Shown here: positions 1 through 6,717 of the stretch, piece by piece | Position numbering within the stretch: position 1 is the first letter of the stretch | How the letters are laid out: the number at the start of each line of letters is the position of its first letter | Source: Rickettsiales bacterium | GTDB lineage: Bacteria; Pseudomonadota; Alphaproteobacteria; Rickettsiales; UBA998 | Direction: 5' to 3' | NCBI GenBank assembly: GCA_019749855.1 | Contig: JAIEPI010000154.1 | Location: forward strand, 1 to 26,544 | DNA length: 26,544 bases | Program-made: the position numbers and the translations under genes | Notes under the pieces: generated by a model | Database searches by the model: none | Told to the model about the DNA's origin: nothing | What the model saw: the letters and a program-made list of their open reading frames with translations, nothing else

Positions 1-837
1 TCCCGTGCTCACCCCCACCCCAGCCCTCCCCCCTCAAGGGGGAGGGAGTTTGCGAGGCTCACATCAAGGGCGCAGGCATTACGCAAAAATCCTACGGAAG
101 CGGAAAAAAAACTCTGGGCGATTCTGCGCCATAAACAATTGGCAGGATATAAGTTTCGCCGACAACAGCAAATTGGTCCGTATATTGTTGATTTCGTTTG
201 CTTTGACAGCGGTCTTATCCTTGAAGCGGATGGTGGGCAACAAGCGGAAGAGCAAAAAACCTACGATGACCGCAGAACAGATTTTCTTAATGCAGAAGGC
301 TTCACGGTTTTACGCTTCTGGAATCACGACATCCTGCAAAACCCTGAAGGAATCTACGAACAGATCAAGGCATATATTGCTTCTCCCTCCCCCTCGAGGG
401 GGGAGGGTCAGGGTGGGGGTGCCACTACAGCACCCAGTCTCATCCTGCTGTGCGGACGCTTTGAAGGCATTGATGAACGCATCAACACACATTACCAGCC
501 GCTGGAGGTAAGCCTCGGGGATTTCGTGATGTTTGGCGGTGAAGTGGCGGCGTTTGCCCTGCTGGAGGCGGCCCTCAGGCAATGTTCAGGCGCATTGGGA
601 AACCCGCAAACCCTTGACGAAGAAAGCTTCTCCATAGGTAAAAATAGTGCTTTACTCCTCGAGTATCCTCATTATACTAAACCGCCTTCGTGGAAGGGGT
701 TAAGTGTGCCAGAGATATTGGTTTCTGGTCATCATGCCAACATTAGTCAATGGCGCAAAGAGCAGGCGGAAATCGCCACTCAGACGCGTCGGCCTGATTT
801 GTGGGACGCTTACCGCCAGACGCAGATAAAAGAATAA
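1..837 (+). CDS. trmD: tRNA (guanine37-N1)-methyltransferase, 3' part, with in-frame DUF559 domain insertion
   Basis: The frame is open from base 1 to the TAA at 835-837, so this is a 5'-truncated gene of at least 278 visible codons. Residues about 141-278 are the C-terminal half of TrmD, the SAM-dependent enzyme that makes m1G37 in tRNA. They carry the knot motif LLCGRFEGIDERI, a diverged SLGDFVMFGGE (family SIGDYVLSGGE), EYPHYTKP and VPEILVSGHHA. Residues about 20-137 are not TrmD: they are a whole DUF559 nuclease-like domain, placed just before the LILLCGR strand. The N-terminal half of TrmD should lie upstream of the window and is not seen. Position 43 bases before rplS fits the usual trmD-rplS order. 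The C-terminal part looks somewhat diverged, so reduced function is possible, but there is no stop or frameshift. Confidence 0.85.
   Translation, partial: SRAHPHPSPPPSRGREFARLTSRAQALRKNPTEAEKKLWAILRHKQLAGYKFRRQQQIGPYIVDFVCFDSGLILEADGGQQAEEQKTYDDRRTDFLNAEGFTVLRFWNHDILQNPEGIYEQIKAYIASPSPSRGEGQGGGATTAPSLILLCGRFEGIDERINTHYQPLEVSLGDFVMFGGEVAAFALLEAALRQCSGALGNPQTLDEESFSIGKNSALLLEYPHYTKPPSWKGLSVPEILVSGHHANISQWRKEQAEIATQTRRPDLWDAYRQTQIKE
10..48 (+). repeat. Left palindromic inverted repeat of DUF559 element
   Basis: A 39-base C-rich then G-rich sequence matching the reverse complement of 383-421 at 35 of 39 positions. It contains a perfect 9-bp hairpin, CCCTCCCCC (24-32) with GGGGGAGGG (38-46) around a 5-base loop. 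It is translated in the trmD frame as a Pro/His/Ser/Arg linker. Confidence 0.9.
383..421 (-). repeat. Right palindromic inverted repeat of DUF559 element
   Basis: Reverse-complement copy of 10-48, differing at only four positions. It holds the same 9-bp hairpin (385-393 with 399-407). Translation continues through it as a Ser/Pro/Gly linker (SPSPSRGEGQGGG) into TrmD sequence. Confidence 0.9.
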
Positions 838-880
838 TAAGACGATCAACAAACACACGACGAACATAGGGAGAGCCACG

Positions 881-1402
881 ATGAATATCGTACAGGCGCT
901 AAACAAAGAACAAATGGACAAACTGGCAACGTCGAAGCGCCTTGATGATTTCGCCCCAGGCGATACCGTTAAAGTGAATGTACGCATCGTTGAGGGTAAC
1001 ACCGAGCGAACCCAGCTTTTTGAAGGCGTGTGCATCGCTCGTAAAAACCGTGGGCTGCAGTCCAGCTTCACCGTGCGCAAGATCAGCCATGGCGAGGGTG
1101 TTGAGCGTGTGTTCCCGCTCTATTCACCTCGCGTTGAAAGCGTGGAGCGCGTGCGTCGCGGTGATGTGCGTCGGGCAAAACTTTACTATCTGCGTGGCCT
1201 TACCGGTAAAGCGGCGCGTATCCGTGAAAAAATGGATTTCCGTCATTTGGCGGGCAAAGCTGCCGCCGCTGAGCGTGATGCTGATTTAAAAGCACATGGC
1301 GCTCAAGGCACACCGGACGAGAAAGTCGCTAAAGCGGTTGGGCCAAAGAAAGCCATCAAAGCGAAAACGGCGAAAAAGCCTGAGAAAAAAGTGAATAAAT
1401 AG
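881..1402 (+). CDS. rplS: 50S ribosomal protein L19
   Basis: Large-subunit protein L19, which sits at the 30S-50S interface. The 173-residue product has the family core: PGDTVKVNVRIVEG, RTQLFEGVCIARKNRG, SSFTVRKISHGEGVERVFPLYSP and RVRRGDVRRAKLYYLRGL. It is longer than the roughly 115-residue E. coli protein because of a Lys/Ala-rich C-terminal tail from about residue 120, a feature common in alphaproteobacteria. The ATG at 881 follows an AGGGAG ribosome binding site at about 869-874. It lies 43 bases after trmD, most likely in the same transcript, and ends just before a strong hairpin terminator. Confidence 0.97.
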   Translation: MNIVQALNKEQMDKLATSKRLDDFAPGDTVKVNVRIVEGNTERTQLFEGVCIARKNRGLQSSFTVRKISHGEGVERVFPLYSPRVESVERVRRGDVRRAKLYYLRGLTGKAARIREKMDFRHLAGKAAAAERDADLKAHGAQGTPDEKVAKAVGPKKAIKAKTAKKPEKKVNK

Positions 1403-1421
1403 CCCCATTAAACATGAATAA

Positions 1422-1457
1422 AAAAAACCGCCGTGGGGGAACCTCCGGCGGTTTTTT
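1422..1457. terminator. Bidirectional intrinsic terminator between rplS and the convergent unknown gene
   Basis: CCGCCG (1428-1433) pairs with CGGCGG (1446-1451), and A-rich 1422-1427 pairs with T-rich 1452-1457. The inner bases 1435-1438 and 1442-1445 extend the stem around a GAA loop. With A's on one side and T's on the other it can stop rplS transcripts on the plus strand and the 1471-1806 gene on the minus strand. Confidence 0.9.
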
Positions 1458-1470
1458 AATTCATTTTCTT

Positions 1471-1806
1471 CTAATCCAACTCTAAACCGCTCGGAGCCCT
1501 GAGCCGGGGTAAAGACCCAATCCCACCTAGCCTATCTGATGAAAGATCTGTGTCCCTTGCCCTTTCCACAAGACCTCGCATGTAAGAGCCCATAATGTTC
1601 TCTCTAATTTCTGCCCGACAAGGATCCTGAAAATCTCTGGCGTGCCCTTCCCGTAAATTTTGCAGTACTTCAGGACGGCTAATATCGGAACGAACTGGTG
1701 CACTACCAGTAGAGTGACGGGATGGATCAGCGTCGCGATCCCGTTCTCTAATCCAAGCATCAATAGCAGCACGCTCCTGTGAATGCAAAGTTTCAAATAC
1801 TGACAT
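1471..1806 (-). CDS. Hypothetical protein, 111 residues
   Basis: I do not recognise a family. The product is hydrophilic and rich in Arg, Asp and Glu, with no signal peptide or membrane segment, so it is probably cytoplasmic. The N-terminal stretch (FETLHSQERAAIDAWIRERDRD) looks helical; the C-terminal third is Gly/Leu/Pro-rich and may be disordered. Support for a real gene is a GAGG ribosome binding site 6 bases before the ATG at 1806, an AT-rich upstream region, and a shared terminator at its 3' end. A competing frame over 1527-1811 on the same strand has a worse start context. It is convergent with rplS and divergent from leuC. Confidence 0.6.
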   Translation of the reverse strand: MSVFETLHSQERAAIDAWIRERDRDADPSRHSTGSAPVRSDISRPEVLQNLREGHARDFQDPCRAEIRENIMGSYMRGLVERARDTDLSSDRLGGIGSLPRLRAPSGLELD

Positions 1807-1937
1807 AACACCTCTTCAAAACTAAAAATTACTAATCTTTTAATAGTAAAGTGCAGTATATTCTACAAAATCTAAAAAAATAATTAATTTTTTAATGTTT
1901 TGCAGCTTCCTCTCAACAAGAAATCCCCGCAAAACCC

Positions 1938-1966
1938 TTGCTTCGTCTGCCACTTCCCTCTATTTT
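1938..1966 (+). promoter_or_regulatory. Candidate sigma70-type promoter for leuC cluster
   Basis: TTGCTT (1938-1943) and TATTTT (1961-1966) are separated by 17 bases and lie 31 bases before the leuC ATG. Each hexamer matches 4 of 6 consensus bases. The 1807-1997 gap (191 bases) is strongly AT-rich at 1830-1910 and probably also holds the promoter of the divergent 1471-1806 gene. No leader-peptide attenuator with a Leu codon run is visible. Confidence 0.4.
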
Positions 1967-1997
1967 TTTCACTCAATCTGCATAGAAAAATCAAGCC

Positions 1998-3434
1998 ATG
2001 ACCACGCAGCCCTCGACCCTGTTTGATAAAATCTTTGCCCGTCACCTCGTGGACGCGCAGGAAGGCGGCACCTGCCTGCTATATGTTGATCGCCACCTGG
2101 TGCATGAAGTCACCAGCCCGCAGGCGTTTGAAGGGCTGCGCATGACCAATCGCCCTGTGCACCGCCCCGATGCGACGCTGGCTGTGGCGGATCATAACGT
2201 GCCAACAACGTCGGATCGGTTGCTAGGCATCAAAGATGAAACCTCGCGCATTCAGGTGGAAACACTGGAGAAAAACTGCGCCGAGTTTGGCGTCACCTAT
2301 TTCCGCATGGATGATAAACGCCAAGGCGTCGTGCATATTGTCGGCCCCGAGCAGGGCTTCACGCAGCCGGGCATGACCATTGTCTGCGGCGACTCACACA
2401 CCTCCACACACGGCGCGTTCGGCGCGCTGGCGTTCGGCATCGGCACGTCCGAAGTGGAGCATGTGCTGGCGACGCAGACGTTGATTCAGAGCCGCGCCAA
2501 AAACATGCGTATCACCGTGGATGGGACGCTGGCAACAGGTGTCACCGCCAAGGATATTGTGCTGGCCATCATCGGCAAACTGGGAACAGCCGGTGGCACG
2601 GGTTACGTCATCGAATATGCGGGCGAAGCGATCCGCAGCCTGTCAATGGAAGGTCGCATGACCGTGTGTAACATGTCGATTGAAGCGGGCGCGCGCGCCG
2701 GTTTGATTGCGCCGGATGACACCACGTTTGCGTATTTGAAAGGCCGTCCCATGGCGCCGCAGGGCAAGGACTGGGAGGCGGCTGTCACTTACTGGAAAAG
2801 CTTCTCCACGGATGCAGGCGCCCTGTTTGACAAAGAACTGACCCTGCACGCCTCGGACATTGCGCCGCAAGTGACATGGGGCACTTCCCCGCAGGATGTG
2901 TTGCCGATTACCGATCGCGTGCCCTCCCCTGAATCCTTCGCAGATGAAAACCGCCGAGTTGCCGTCGCACGCTCGCTGGAATATATGGGACTCACGCCCA
3001 ATACGCCGCTCACGGAAGTGAAAGTTGATAAAATCTTCATCGGATCGTGTACCAATGGCCGCATCGAGGATCTGCGCGCCGCCGCTGCCATCGCGAAAGG
3101 CCGCAAGGTGGCCGCGAACGTGAAATTGGCGATGGTGGTTCCCGGCTCGGGTTTAGTCAAGGAACAGGCGGAAGCCGAAGGCCTGCACGACATCTTCACC
3201 GCCGCCGGGTTCGAGTGGCGTGAAGCGGGCTGCTCCATGTGCTTGGCGATGAACGCCGACCAATTGGCCCCCGGCGAGCGCTGCGCCTCCACCTCCAACC
3301 GCAATTTTGAGGGACGTCAAGGACGCGGTGGCCGCACTCACTTGATGAGCCCTGCCATGGCCGCCGCTGCCGCCATCACCGGCCACCTGACGGATGTTCG
3401 CACACTAGATATGGGGCTGAAAGCAGCATCCTGA
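1998..3434 (+). CDS. leuC: 3-isopropylmalate dehydratase large subunit
   Basis: With LeuD it isomerises 2-isopropylmalate to 3-isopropylmalate in leucine synthesis, using a [4Fe-4S] cluster. The 478-residue product is close to the usual length. It begins TLFDKIFARHLV and shows LLYVDRHLVHEVTSPQAF, VADHNVPTT, VCGDSHTSTHGAFGALAFGIG and IGSCTNGR. Cluster ligands are C351 (in GSCTNGR), C412 and C415 (GCSMC). The ribosome binding site before 1998 is weak. Its TGA overlaps the next ATG by one base, the first link in a chain of overlapping genes that ends with leuD. Confidence 0.97.
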   Translation: MTTQPSTLFDKIFARHLVDAQEGGTCLLYVDRHLVHEVTSPQAFEGLRMTNRPVHRPDATLAVADHNVPTTSDRLLGIKDETSRIQVETLEKNCAEFGVTYFRMDDKRQGVVHIVGPEQGFTQPGMTIVCGDSHTSTHGAFGALAFGIGTSEVEHVLATQTLIQSRAKNMRITVDGTLATGVTAKDIVLAIIGKLGTAGGTGYVIEYAGEAIRSLSMEGRMTVCNMSIEAGARAGLIAPDDTTFAYLKGRPMAPQGKDWEAAVTYWKSFSTDAGALFDKELTLHASDIAPQVTWGTSPQDVLPITDRVPSPESFADENRRVAVARSLEYMGLTPNTPLTEVKVDKIFIGSCTNGRIEDLRAAAAIAKGRKVAANVKLAMVVPGSGLVKEQAEAEGLHDIFTAAGFEWREAGCSMCLAMNADQLAPGERCASTSNRNFEGRQGRGGRTHLMSPAMAAAAAITGHLTDVRTLDMGLKAAS

Positions 3435-4039
3435 TGGCAACACACGGGGGCATTTTTAAACCAGTTAACACCGGCTCAGAATCGTTAGTGGTGCCCAATT
3501 TTCGCTACATGCGTGACCAGATTAAACACCCGAACGTGTCGATTGGTGCGTATAGTTATGGCACGCCGCAGATCCGCTGGTTGATTGGCAAAGAACGCGT
3601 CACCATTGGAAAATTCTGCGCCTTCTCGCCGGAAGTGCAGATTCTAATGAGCGGCAATCACAATATTGACACCGTCTCCACCTATCCCTTCCAGTCGCTA
3701 ACGGATTTGTGGCCTGGCGCGCTTGGCACCTGCCCCAATGCGAAGGGCGATGTGGTGATTGGTCACGATGTGTGGGTGGGGTTATCAGCCACCATCCTCT
3801 CCGGAGTCACTATTGGCAATGGCGCCGTGATCGGCACAAAGGCCGTGGTCTCGCGCGATGTGCCACCTTATGCCATTGCGGTGGGCAATCCGGCGCGTAT
3901 TGTGAAATATCGCTTCACCCCTGAAGAAATCGCAGAACTACAAGACGTGCAATGGTGGGACTGGCCAGAAGAGAAAATCAGGCGTAACATCACATTCATC
4001 ACTGGTAAGGATATTTTCAAACTTCGGGAGTGCGTGTGA
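3434..4039 (+). CDS. Xenobiotic acyltransferase (XAT)-type hexapeptide acetyltransferase
   Basis: A left-handed beta-helix acetyl-CoA-dependent acyltransferase of the CatB/Vat-like XAT type, 201 residues. Visible family marks are a His-containing catalytic loop (MSGNHNIDTVSTYPF) and hexapeptide repeats (VVIGHDVWVGLSATILSGVTIGNGAVIGTKAVV). These are followed by PPYAIAVGNPARIVKYRF and a C-terminal EIAELQDVQWWDWP helix. The His in GNHN is the expected general base. The acceptor cannot be told from the sequence; XAT homologues act on antibiotics, sugars or cell-surface polymers. Its start overlaps the leuC stop, so it is translated with leuC, an unexpected partner for leucine synthesis. Confidence 0.88.
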   Translation: MATHGGIFKPVNTGSESLVVPNFRYMRDQIKHPNVSIGAYSYGTPQIRWLIGKERVTIGKFCAFSPEVQILMSGNHNIDTVSTYPFQSLTDLWPGALGTCPNAKGDVVIGHDVWVGLSATILSGVTIGNGAVIGTKAVVSRDVPPYAIAVGNPARIVKYRFTPEEIAELQDVQWWDWPEEKIRRNITFITGKDIFKLRECV

Positions 4040-4281
4040 TGAGGTTTGTGATTGCCCCTGCTACGCGCTCCTGCGCTCCGCAATGGGCGCCGCTTCGCGG
4101 GCTCATGGCTGGCGCACACATGCTGTGCACGCTTCTTGCCTGTTGTATCGCCCTCACCGCCTGCACACCTCAGGAACGCGAGGCAATCCCACAACCGCAA
4201 AGTAAATCGCAAGGCCTGGTTGACTTGCGAAATGACGGATATTTTGAGCGCCTGAACATTAATGAGAAAGACAAAGACTAA
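4039..4281 (+). CDS. Small putative lipoprotein
   Basis: An 80-residue product with a hydrophobic stretch (MLCTLLACCIALTACTPQ) ending in an LTAC lipobox, so Cys42 would be lipidated and the mature protein is only about 39 residues. The ATG at 4039 overlaps the preceding TGA. The resulting N-terminal region is unusually long, and an internal ATG at 4105 (MAGAHMLCT) would give a standard lipoprotein signal. The mature part is polar (PQPQSKSQGLVDLRNDGYFERLNINEKDKD) and I do not recognise a family, though small lipoproteins of this size are common chaperones or anchors in Gram-negative envelopes. Its stop overlaps the next ATG by one base. Confidence 0.65.
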   Translation: MRFVIAPATRSCAPQWAPLRGLMAGAHMLCTLLACCIALTACTPQEREAIPQPQSKSQGLVDLRNDGYFERLNINEKDKD

Positions 4282-4784
4282 TGGTTAGTCGTCACATGCC
4301 GCCCTCTCACCGCAAACATGTGCCTGGCCGTCCCTGTACTCTGGATATGTATTTCCACACATTTTGTGAGAAGTTTGGAGAAAAAGTCGGGTTAGATTTA
4401 AGCAGGGAGTCTGATACAACGACAGACCAATACATATCGCGCGGCCTTATTCGACCTGAAGGTGAAGTTCAGATGCGGAGTGAAATGCCTGAGGCATTGG
4501 AGGAATTAAAACAGCTGCTGAATACATATGTTATGCATCGTATCGCTCTAAAAACTTCGTTTTTTATTAGGGATGAAAGAAAGGAAGCAGATCTACTTCA
4601 AGAGATATCTCGTGTTGTCCAATTGTTCGATGAACATTTCGAAACACCCATGCCCAGAAAACCTGATGATGCCTATGTAAAGGATTTGCTGGAGCAAACG
4701 ATGCAGGACGTTTGTTTAAACTTGTTTTTAGAGAAAAATGCTATGGAAATTCATGCTCAAGGCCAAGGAGGCCATTCCCGATGA
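4281..4784 (+). CDS. Hypothetical protein, 167 residues, between lipoprotein gene and leuD
   Basis: No family recognised. The product is soluble, acidic and probably mostly helical, with heptad-like stretches (MPEALEELKQLLNTYVMHR, EADLLQEISRVVQLFDEHF). There is no signal peptide or membrane segment. The base composition is visibly more AT-rich than leuC or leuD, which could mean a different origin. The ATG shares a base with the preceding stop, and its own TGA overlaps the leuD ATG (ATGA at 4781-4784), so expression is coupled with leuD. Confidence 0.7.
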   Translation: MVSRHMPPSHRKHVPGRPCTLDMYFHTFCEKFGEKVGLDLSRESDTTTDQYISRGLIRPEGEVQMRSEMPEALEELKQLLNTYVMHRIALKTSFFIRDERKEADLLQEISRVVQLFDEHFETPMPRKPDDAYVKDLLEQTMQDVCLNLFLEKNAMEIHAQGQGGHSR

Positions 4785-5386
4785 AACCCTTTAATGCCCT
4801 CACCGCCATTGCGGCGCCATTGCCACTGCAAAATGTCGATACTGACATGATTATTCCCAAGCAATTCCTGAAAACCATTCAGCGCACGGGGCTGCGCGAG
4901 GGGCTGTTTTATGAAATGCGCTTTCGCGTGGACGGCTCACGTGTTGATGATTTTGTGCTGCATAATGCGCCTTACGATAAAGCAGAGATTCTGGTCTCCG
5001 GCGATAATTTTGGCTGCGGCTCGTCGCGGGAACATGCGCCGTGGGCATTGCTCGATTTCGGCATACGCTGCGTGATTGCACCAAGCTTTGCCGATATTTT
5101 TTACAATAACTGCTTCAAGAACGGGATTTTGCCGGTGGCACTGCCGCAAGCGCAGGTGGATCAATTGATGCAGGTGGCACAATCCGAGCAAACCATCACC
5201 GTGGATTTAACCACGCAAACCATCACTGCAGGCAATCATTCTTTTGCGTTTGAAGTTGACGCCTTCCGCAAGCATTGCCTGCTCAATGGGCTGGACGATA
5301 TCGGCCTGACCTTGCAGAAAACAACACAAATTTCGTCGTTTGAGCAAAACCAACAGCAAACGGCGCCCTGGCTCTATAAGGCGTAG
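4781..5386 (+). CDS. leuD: 3-isopropylmalate dehydratase small subunit
   Basis: Partner of LeuC, forming the swivelling domain of the dehydratase. The 201-residue product has the family sequence MKPFNALTAIAAPLPLQNVDTDMIIPKQFL, ILVSGDNFGCGSSREHAPWAL, IRCVIAPSFADIFYNNCFKNGILP and a C-terminal DDIGLTL. I chose the ATG at 4781 rather than earlier in-frame starts because it begins at the conserved N-terminus and has an AAGGAG site at 4765-4770. It overlaps the previous gene by four bases. Unlike the common arrangement, leuC and leuD are separated by three genes. Confidence 0.97.
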   Translation: MKPFNALTAIAAPLPLQNVDTDMIIPKQFLKTIQRTGLREGLFYEMRFRVDGSRVDDFVLHNAPYDKAEILVSGDNFGCGSSREHAPWALLDFGIRCVIAPSFADIFYNNCFKNGILPVALPQAQVDQLMQVAQSEQTITVDLTTQTITAGNHSFAFEVDAFRKHCLLNGLDDIGLTLQKTTQISSFEQNQQQTAPWLYKA

Positions 5387-5396
5387 GTCACTTCAC

Positions 5397-6608
5397 TTAA
5401 GCTGCGCGCCATTTTTGTTTTGGTAGACGTGCTCCCGCCTCATGCGCCTCGGTGAGTGCCTTCACCTGCGGCTTGACATTGGCTAGTGCGCATAGGCGAT
5501 CCAACACGCGATCAATCGCCGCCACATTGTCACCCGAGAAATCACGTCCACTCAGACGCATCACATCCTCACCTTTGCCGCAATGCTTCTTCAGTATGGC
5601 GGTTTGCAGCATGCTCTGACCGTCGAGGATTTGATGGCCGTCGGCATCTTTGACAAAATGGGCTGGACCATCCAATTGAAGCCACAGCGAGGCATCTTTT
5701 TCGCCTGCTGCCAGTGGATGCAGGTGCAAATTCGCGTCAATGGGACTGCACGTGTGATCAGACCAGACTTCTTTTTGCACGGTGACTGAATGATTGATTG
5801 CTCTAAGGCGTGAGCCCAATAACGCAAAAAACTCTCGCTCGAGTGAACTGGGTCGGCCTCTCGACTGATTCGCATTCATCAATACATACGGCGCCTGCGT
5901 GAGCCAGTCTGGCACGGGTATCTCCAAAATCTGCACCGCACTGTAGAGTTGGGAAAGATGCGATATATTTGTAATGTGGCGCGCATTCAGCTCGGTCGTC
6001 ATCTCAGCAATTGTTTGCTGTGGAATGGGTACGCCTTGAACTTTCAGGCTCGCCACAGCCAACAGCGTATTGCTGAACGCTTGCTCATCGAGTGATGACC
6101 AATGGCCCTGCATCGCCTGAAACCATTGCTGCATCCAGTCCGCCCGTGGCGTCATGCTGAGCATGGTAATTGCAAACAGGCTGGGGGTGAACATCATCGC
6201 TTCAGGATCGCTCATCTTTTTCATGGAGGCTTCATACCAACACGCCATCCATTCCGGCGGCGGTTGCATACGAAACTGCAGCTGCGCCTGCATGATGGAG
6301 CGCAAGCCCGATACATCCGTATGCTCGATCATAGGGACGCTGAGTTCCTGCCAGCGATCCACCAGCGTTTCAAAACCGATGCGATTGGCCATAGACATGC
6401 GTGATAAGGAACAAACATCCAGCGCATTGCGCAGACTGGCCGCGATATAACGAATTGCTATCACGCCCTTTTTCGTTTGAAGCTCTTCGGCGAGTTTTTG
6501 CGTCAGTTTATCGAGACTTTTCTTTATAATGGGCAGTGCTTCTGCCAGTTTTTCATTGCACTCCTCACGCGATGCTCTTGGAACTACTGTGGCGTTTATT
6601 TTAAACAT
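5397..6608 (-). CDS. OPR/RAP-like protein (helical-repeat protein with C-terminal RAP-type domain)
   Basis: A 403-residue protein with no signal peptide. Residues about 60-240 look like helical repeats of the octotricopeptide/FASTK kind: recurring W and P positions with leucine-rich helices, for example PPEWMACWYEAS, PRADWMQQWFQAM and FSNTLLAVASLKVQGVPIP. Near residue 308 is LWLQLDGPAHFV followed by SMLQTAILKKH, which matches the RAP-domain pattern (DGPxHF, then a leucine/lysine helix). An upstream EREFFALLGSRLRAI helix fits the RAP N-terminal part. OPR/RAP proteins mostly act on organellar RNA in eukaryotes; bacterial members are known mainly from intracellular lineages. RNA binding or a host-directed role would be inference. 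It is convergent with leuD and divergent from the leuB unit. Confidence 0.65.
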   Translation of the reverse strand: MFKINATVVPRASREECNEKLAEALPIIKKSLDKLTQKLAEELQTKKGVIAIRYIAASLRNALDVCSLSRMSMANRIGFETLVDRWQELSVPMIEHTDVSGLRSIMQAQLQFRMQPPPEWMACWYEASMKKMSDPEAMMFTPSLFAITMLSMTPRADWMQQWFQAMQGHWSSLDEQAFSNTLLAVASLKVQGVPIPQQTIAEMTTELNARHITNISHLSQLYSAVQILEIPVPDWLTQAPYVLMNANQSRGRPSSLEREFFALLGSRLRAINHSVTVQKEVWSDHTCSPIDANLHLHPLAAGEKDASLWLQLDGPAHFVKDADGHQILDGQSMLQTAILKKHCGKGEDVMRLSGRDFSGDNVAAIDRVLDRLCALANVKPQVKALTEAHEAGARLPKQKWRAA

Positions 6609-6717
6609 GTTTTCTCTTTTTTAAGTGTAATATAACCTAAAATTGGGCATGCTGTGTTAAGGTTTTGTTAATCCCGTCAACGACACAGTAAATGATAGAT
6701 GGGGAGAGTATTATATT
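6609..6717. promoter_or_regulatory. Divergent promoter region between OPR/RAP-like gene and the leuB unit
   Basis: AT-rich 109 bases between two outward-facing starts. The plus-strand gene has a GGGGAGAG ribosome binding site about 9 bases before the ATG at 6718. The minus-strand gene has only a weak AAAGAGA. On the minus strand a TTATATTA stretch near 6627-6635 is a possible -10. No operator can be assigned. Confidence 0.35.

Larger units (their letters stand above)
10..421 (+). mobile_element. DUF559 nuclease element bounded by palindromic inverted repeats, inserted in trmD
   Basis: About 412 bases bounded by near-identical 39-base inverted repeats (10-48 and 383-421). Inside, in the trmD frame, is a DUF559 domain of the PD-(D/E)XK/Vsr-like fold: RKNPTEAEKKLW at the start, then GYKFRRQ, GPYIVDF, LEADGGQ and a C-terminal GFTVLRFWNHDIL. 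Candidate catalytic residues are D64, E75 and D77, counting from base 1 as residue 1. The usual GGQH reads GGQQ, so one commonly conserved His is Gln. The element reads through both repeats without a stop. No clear target-site duplication is visible. That it is mobile is an inference from the repeats and from its position inside an otherwise recognisable gene. A fixed fused domain is the alternative. Confidence 0.75.

Noticed and set aside
5..511. A 168-residue open frame in another phase across the trmD insertion
   Set aside because: It crosses the DUF559 and TrmD homology in the wrong frame and shows no family features; the frame 1-837 explains the DNA.
139..837. A separate gene starting at a TTG at 139
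   Set aside because: The frame is open back to base 1, and the DUF559 homology (RKNPTEAEKKLW) begins well before 139, so this start would cut the domain.
1527..1811. A 94-residue minus-strand frame overlapping the 1471-1806 gene
   Set aside because: It begins almost at the same place but in another frame, without a better ribosome binding site; the other frame is longer and has a well-placed GAGG.
2603..3386. Several antisense open frames within leuC
   Set aside because: Typical shadow frames of a GC-rich coding region, with no homology or start signals.
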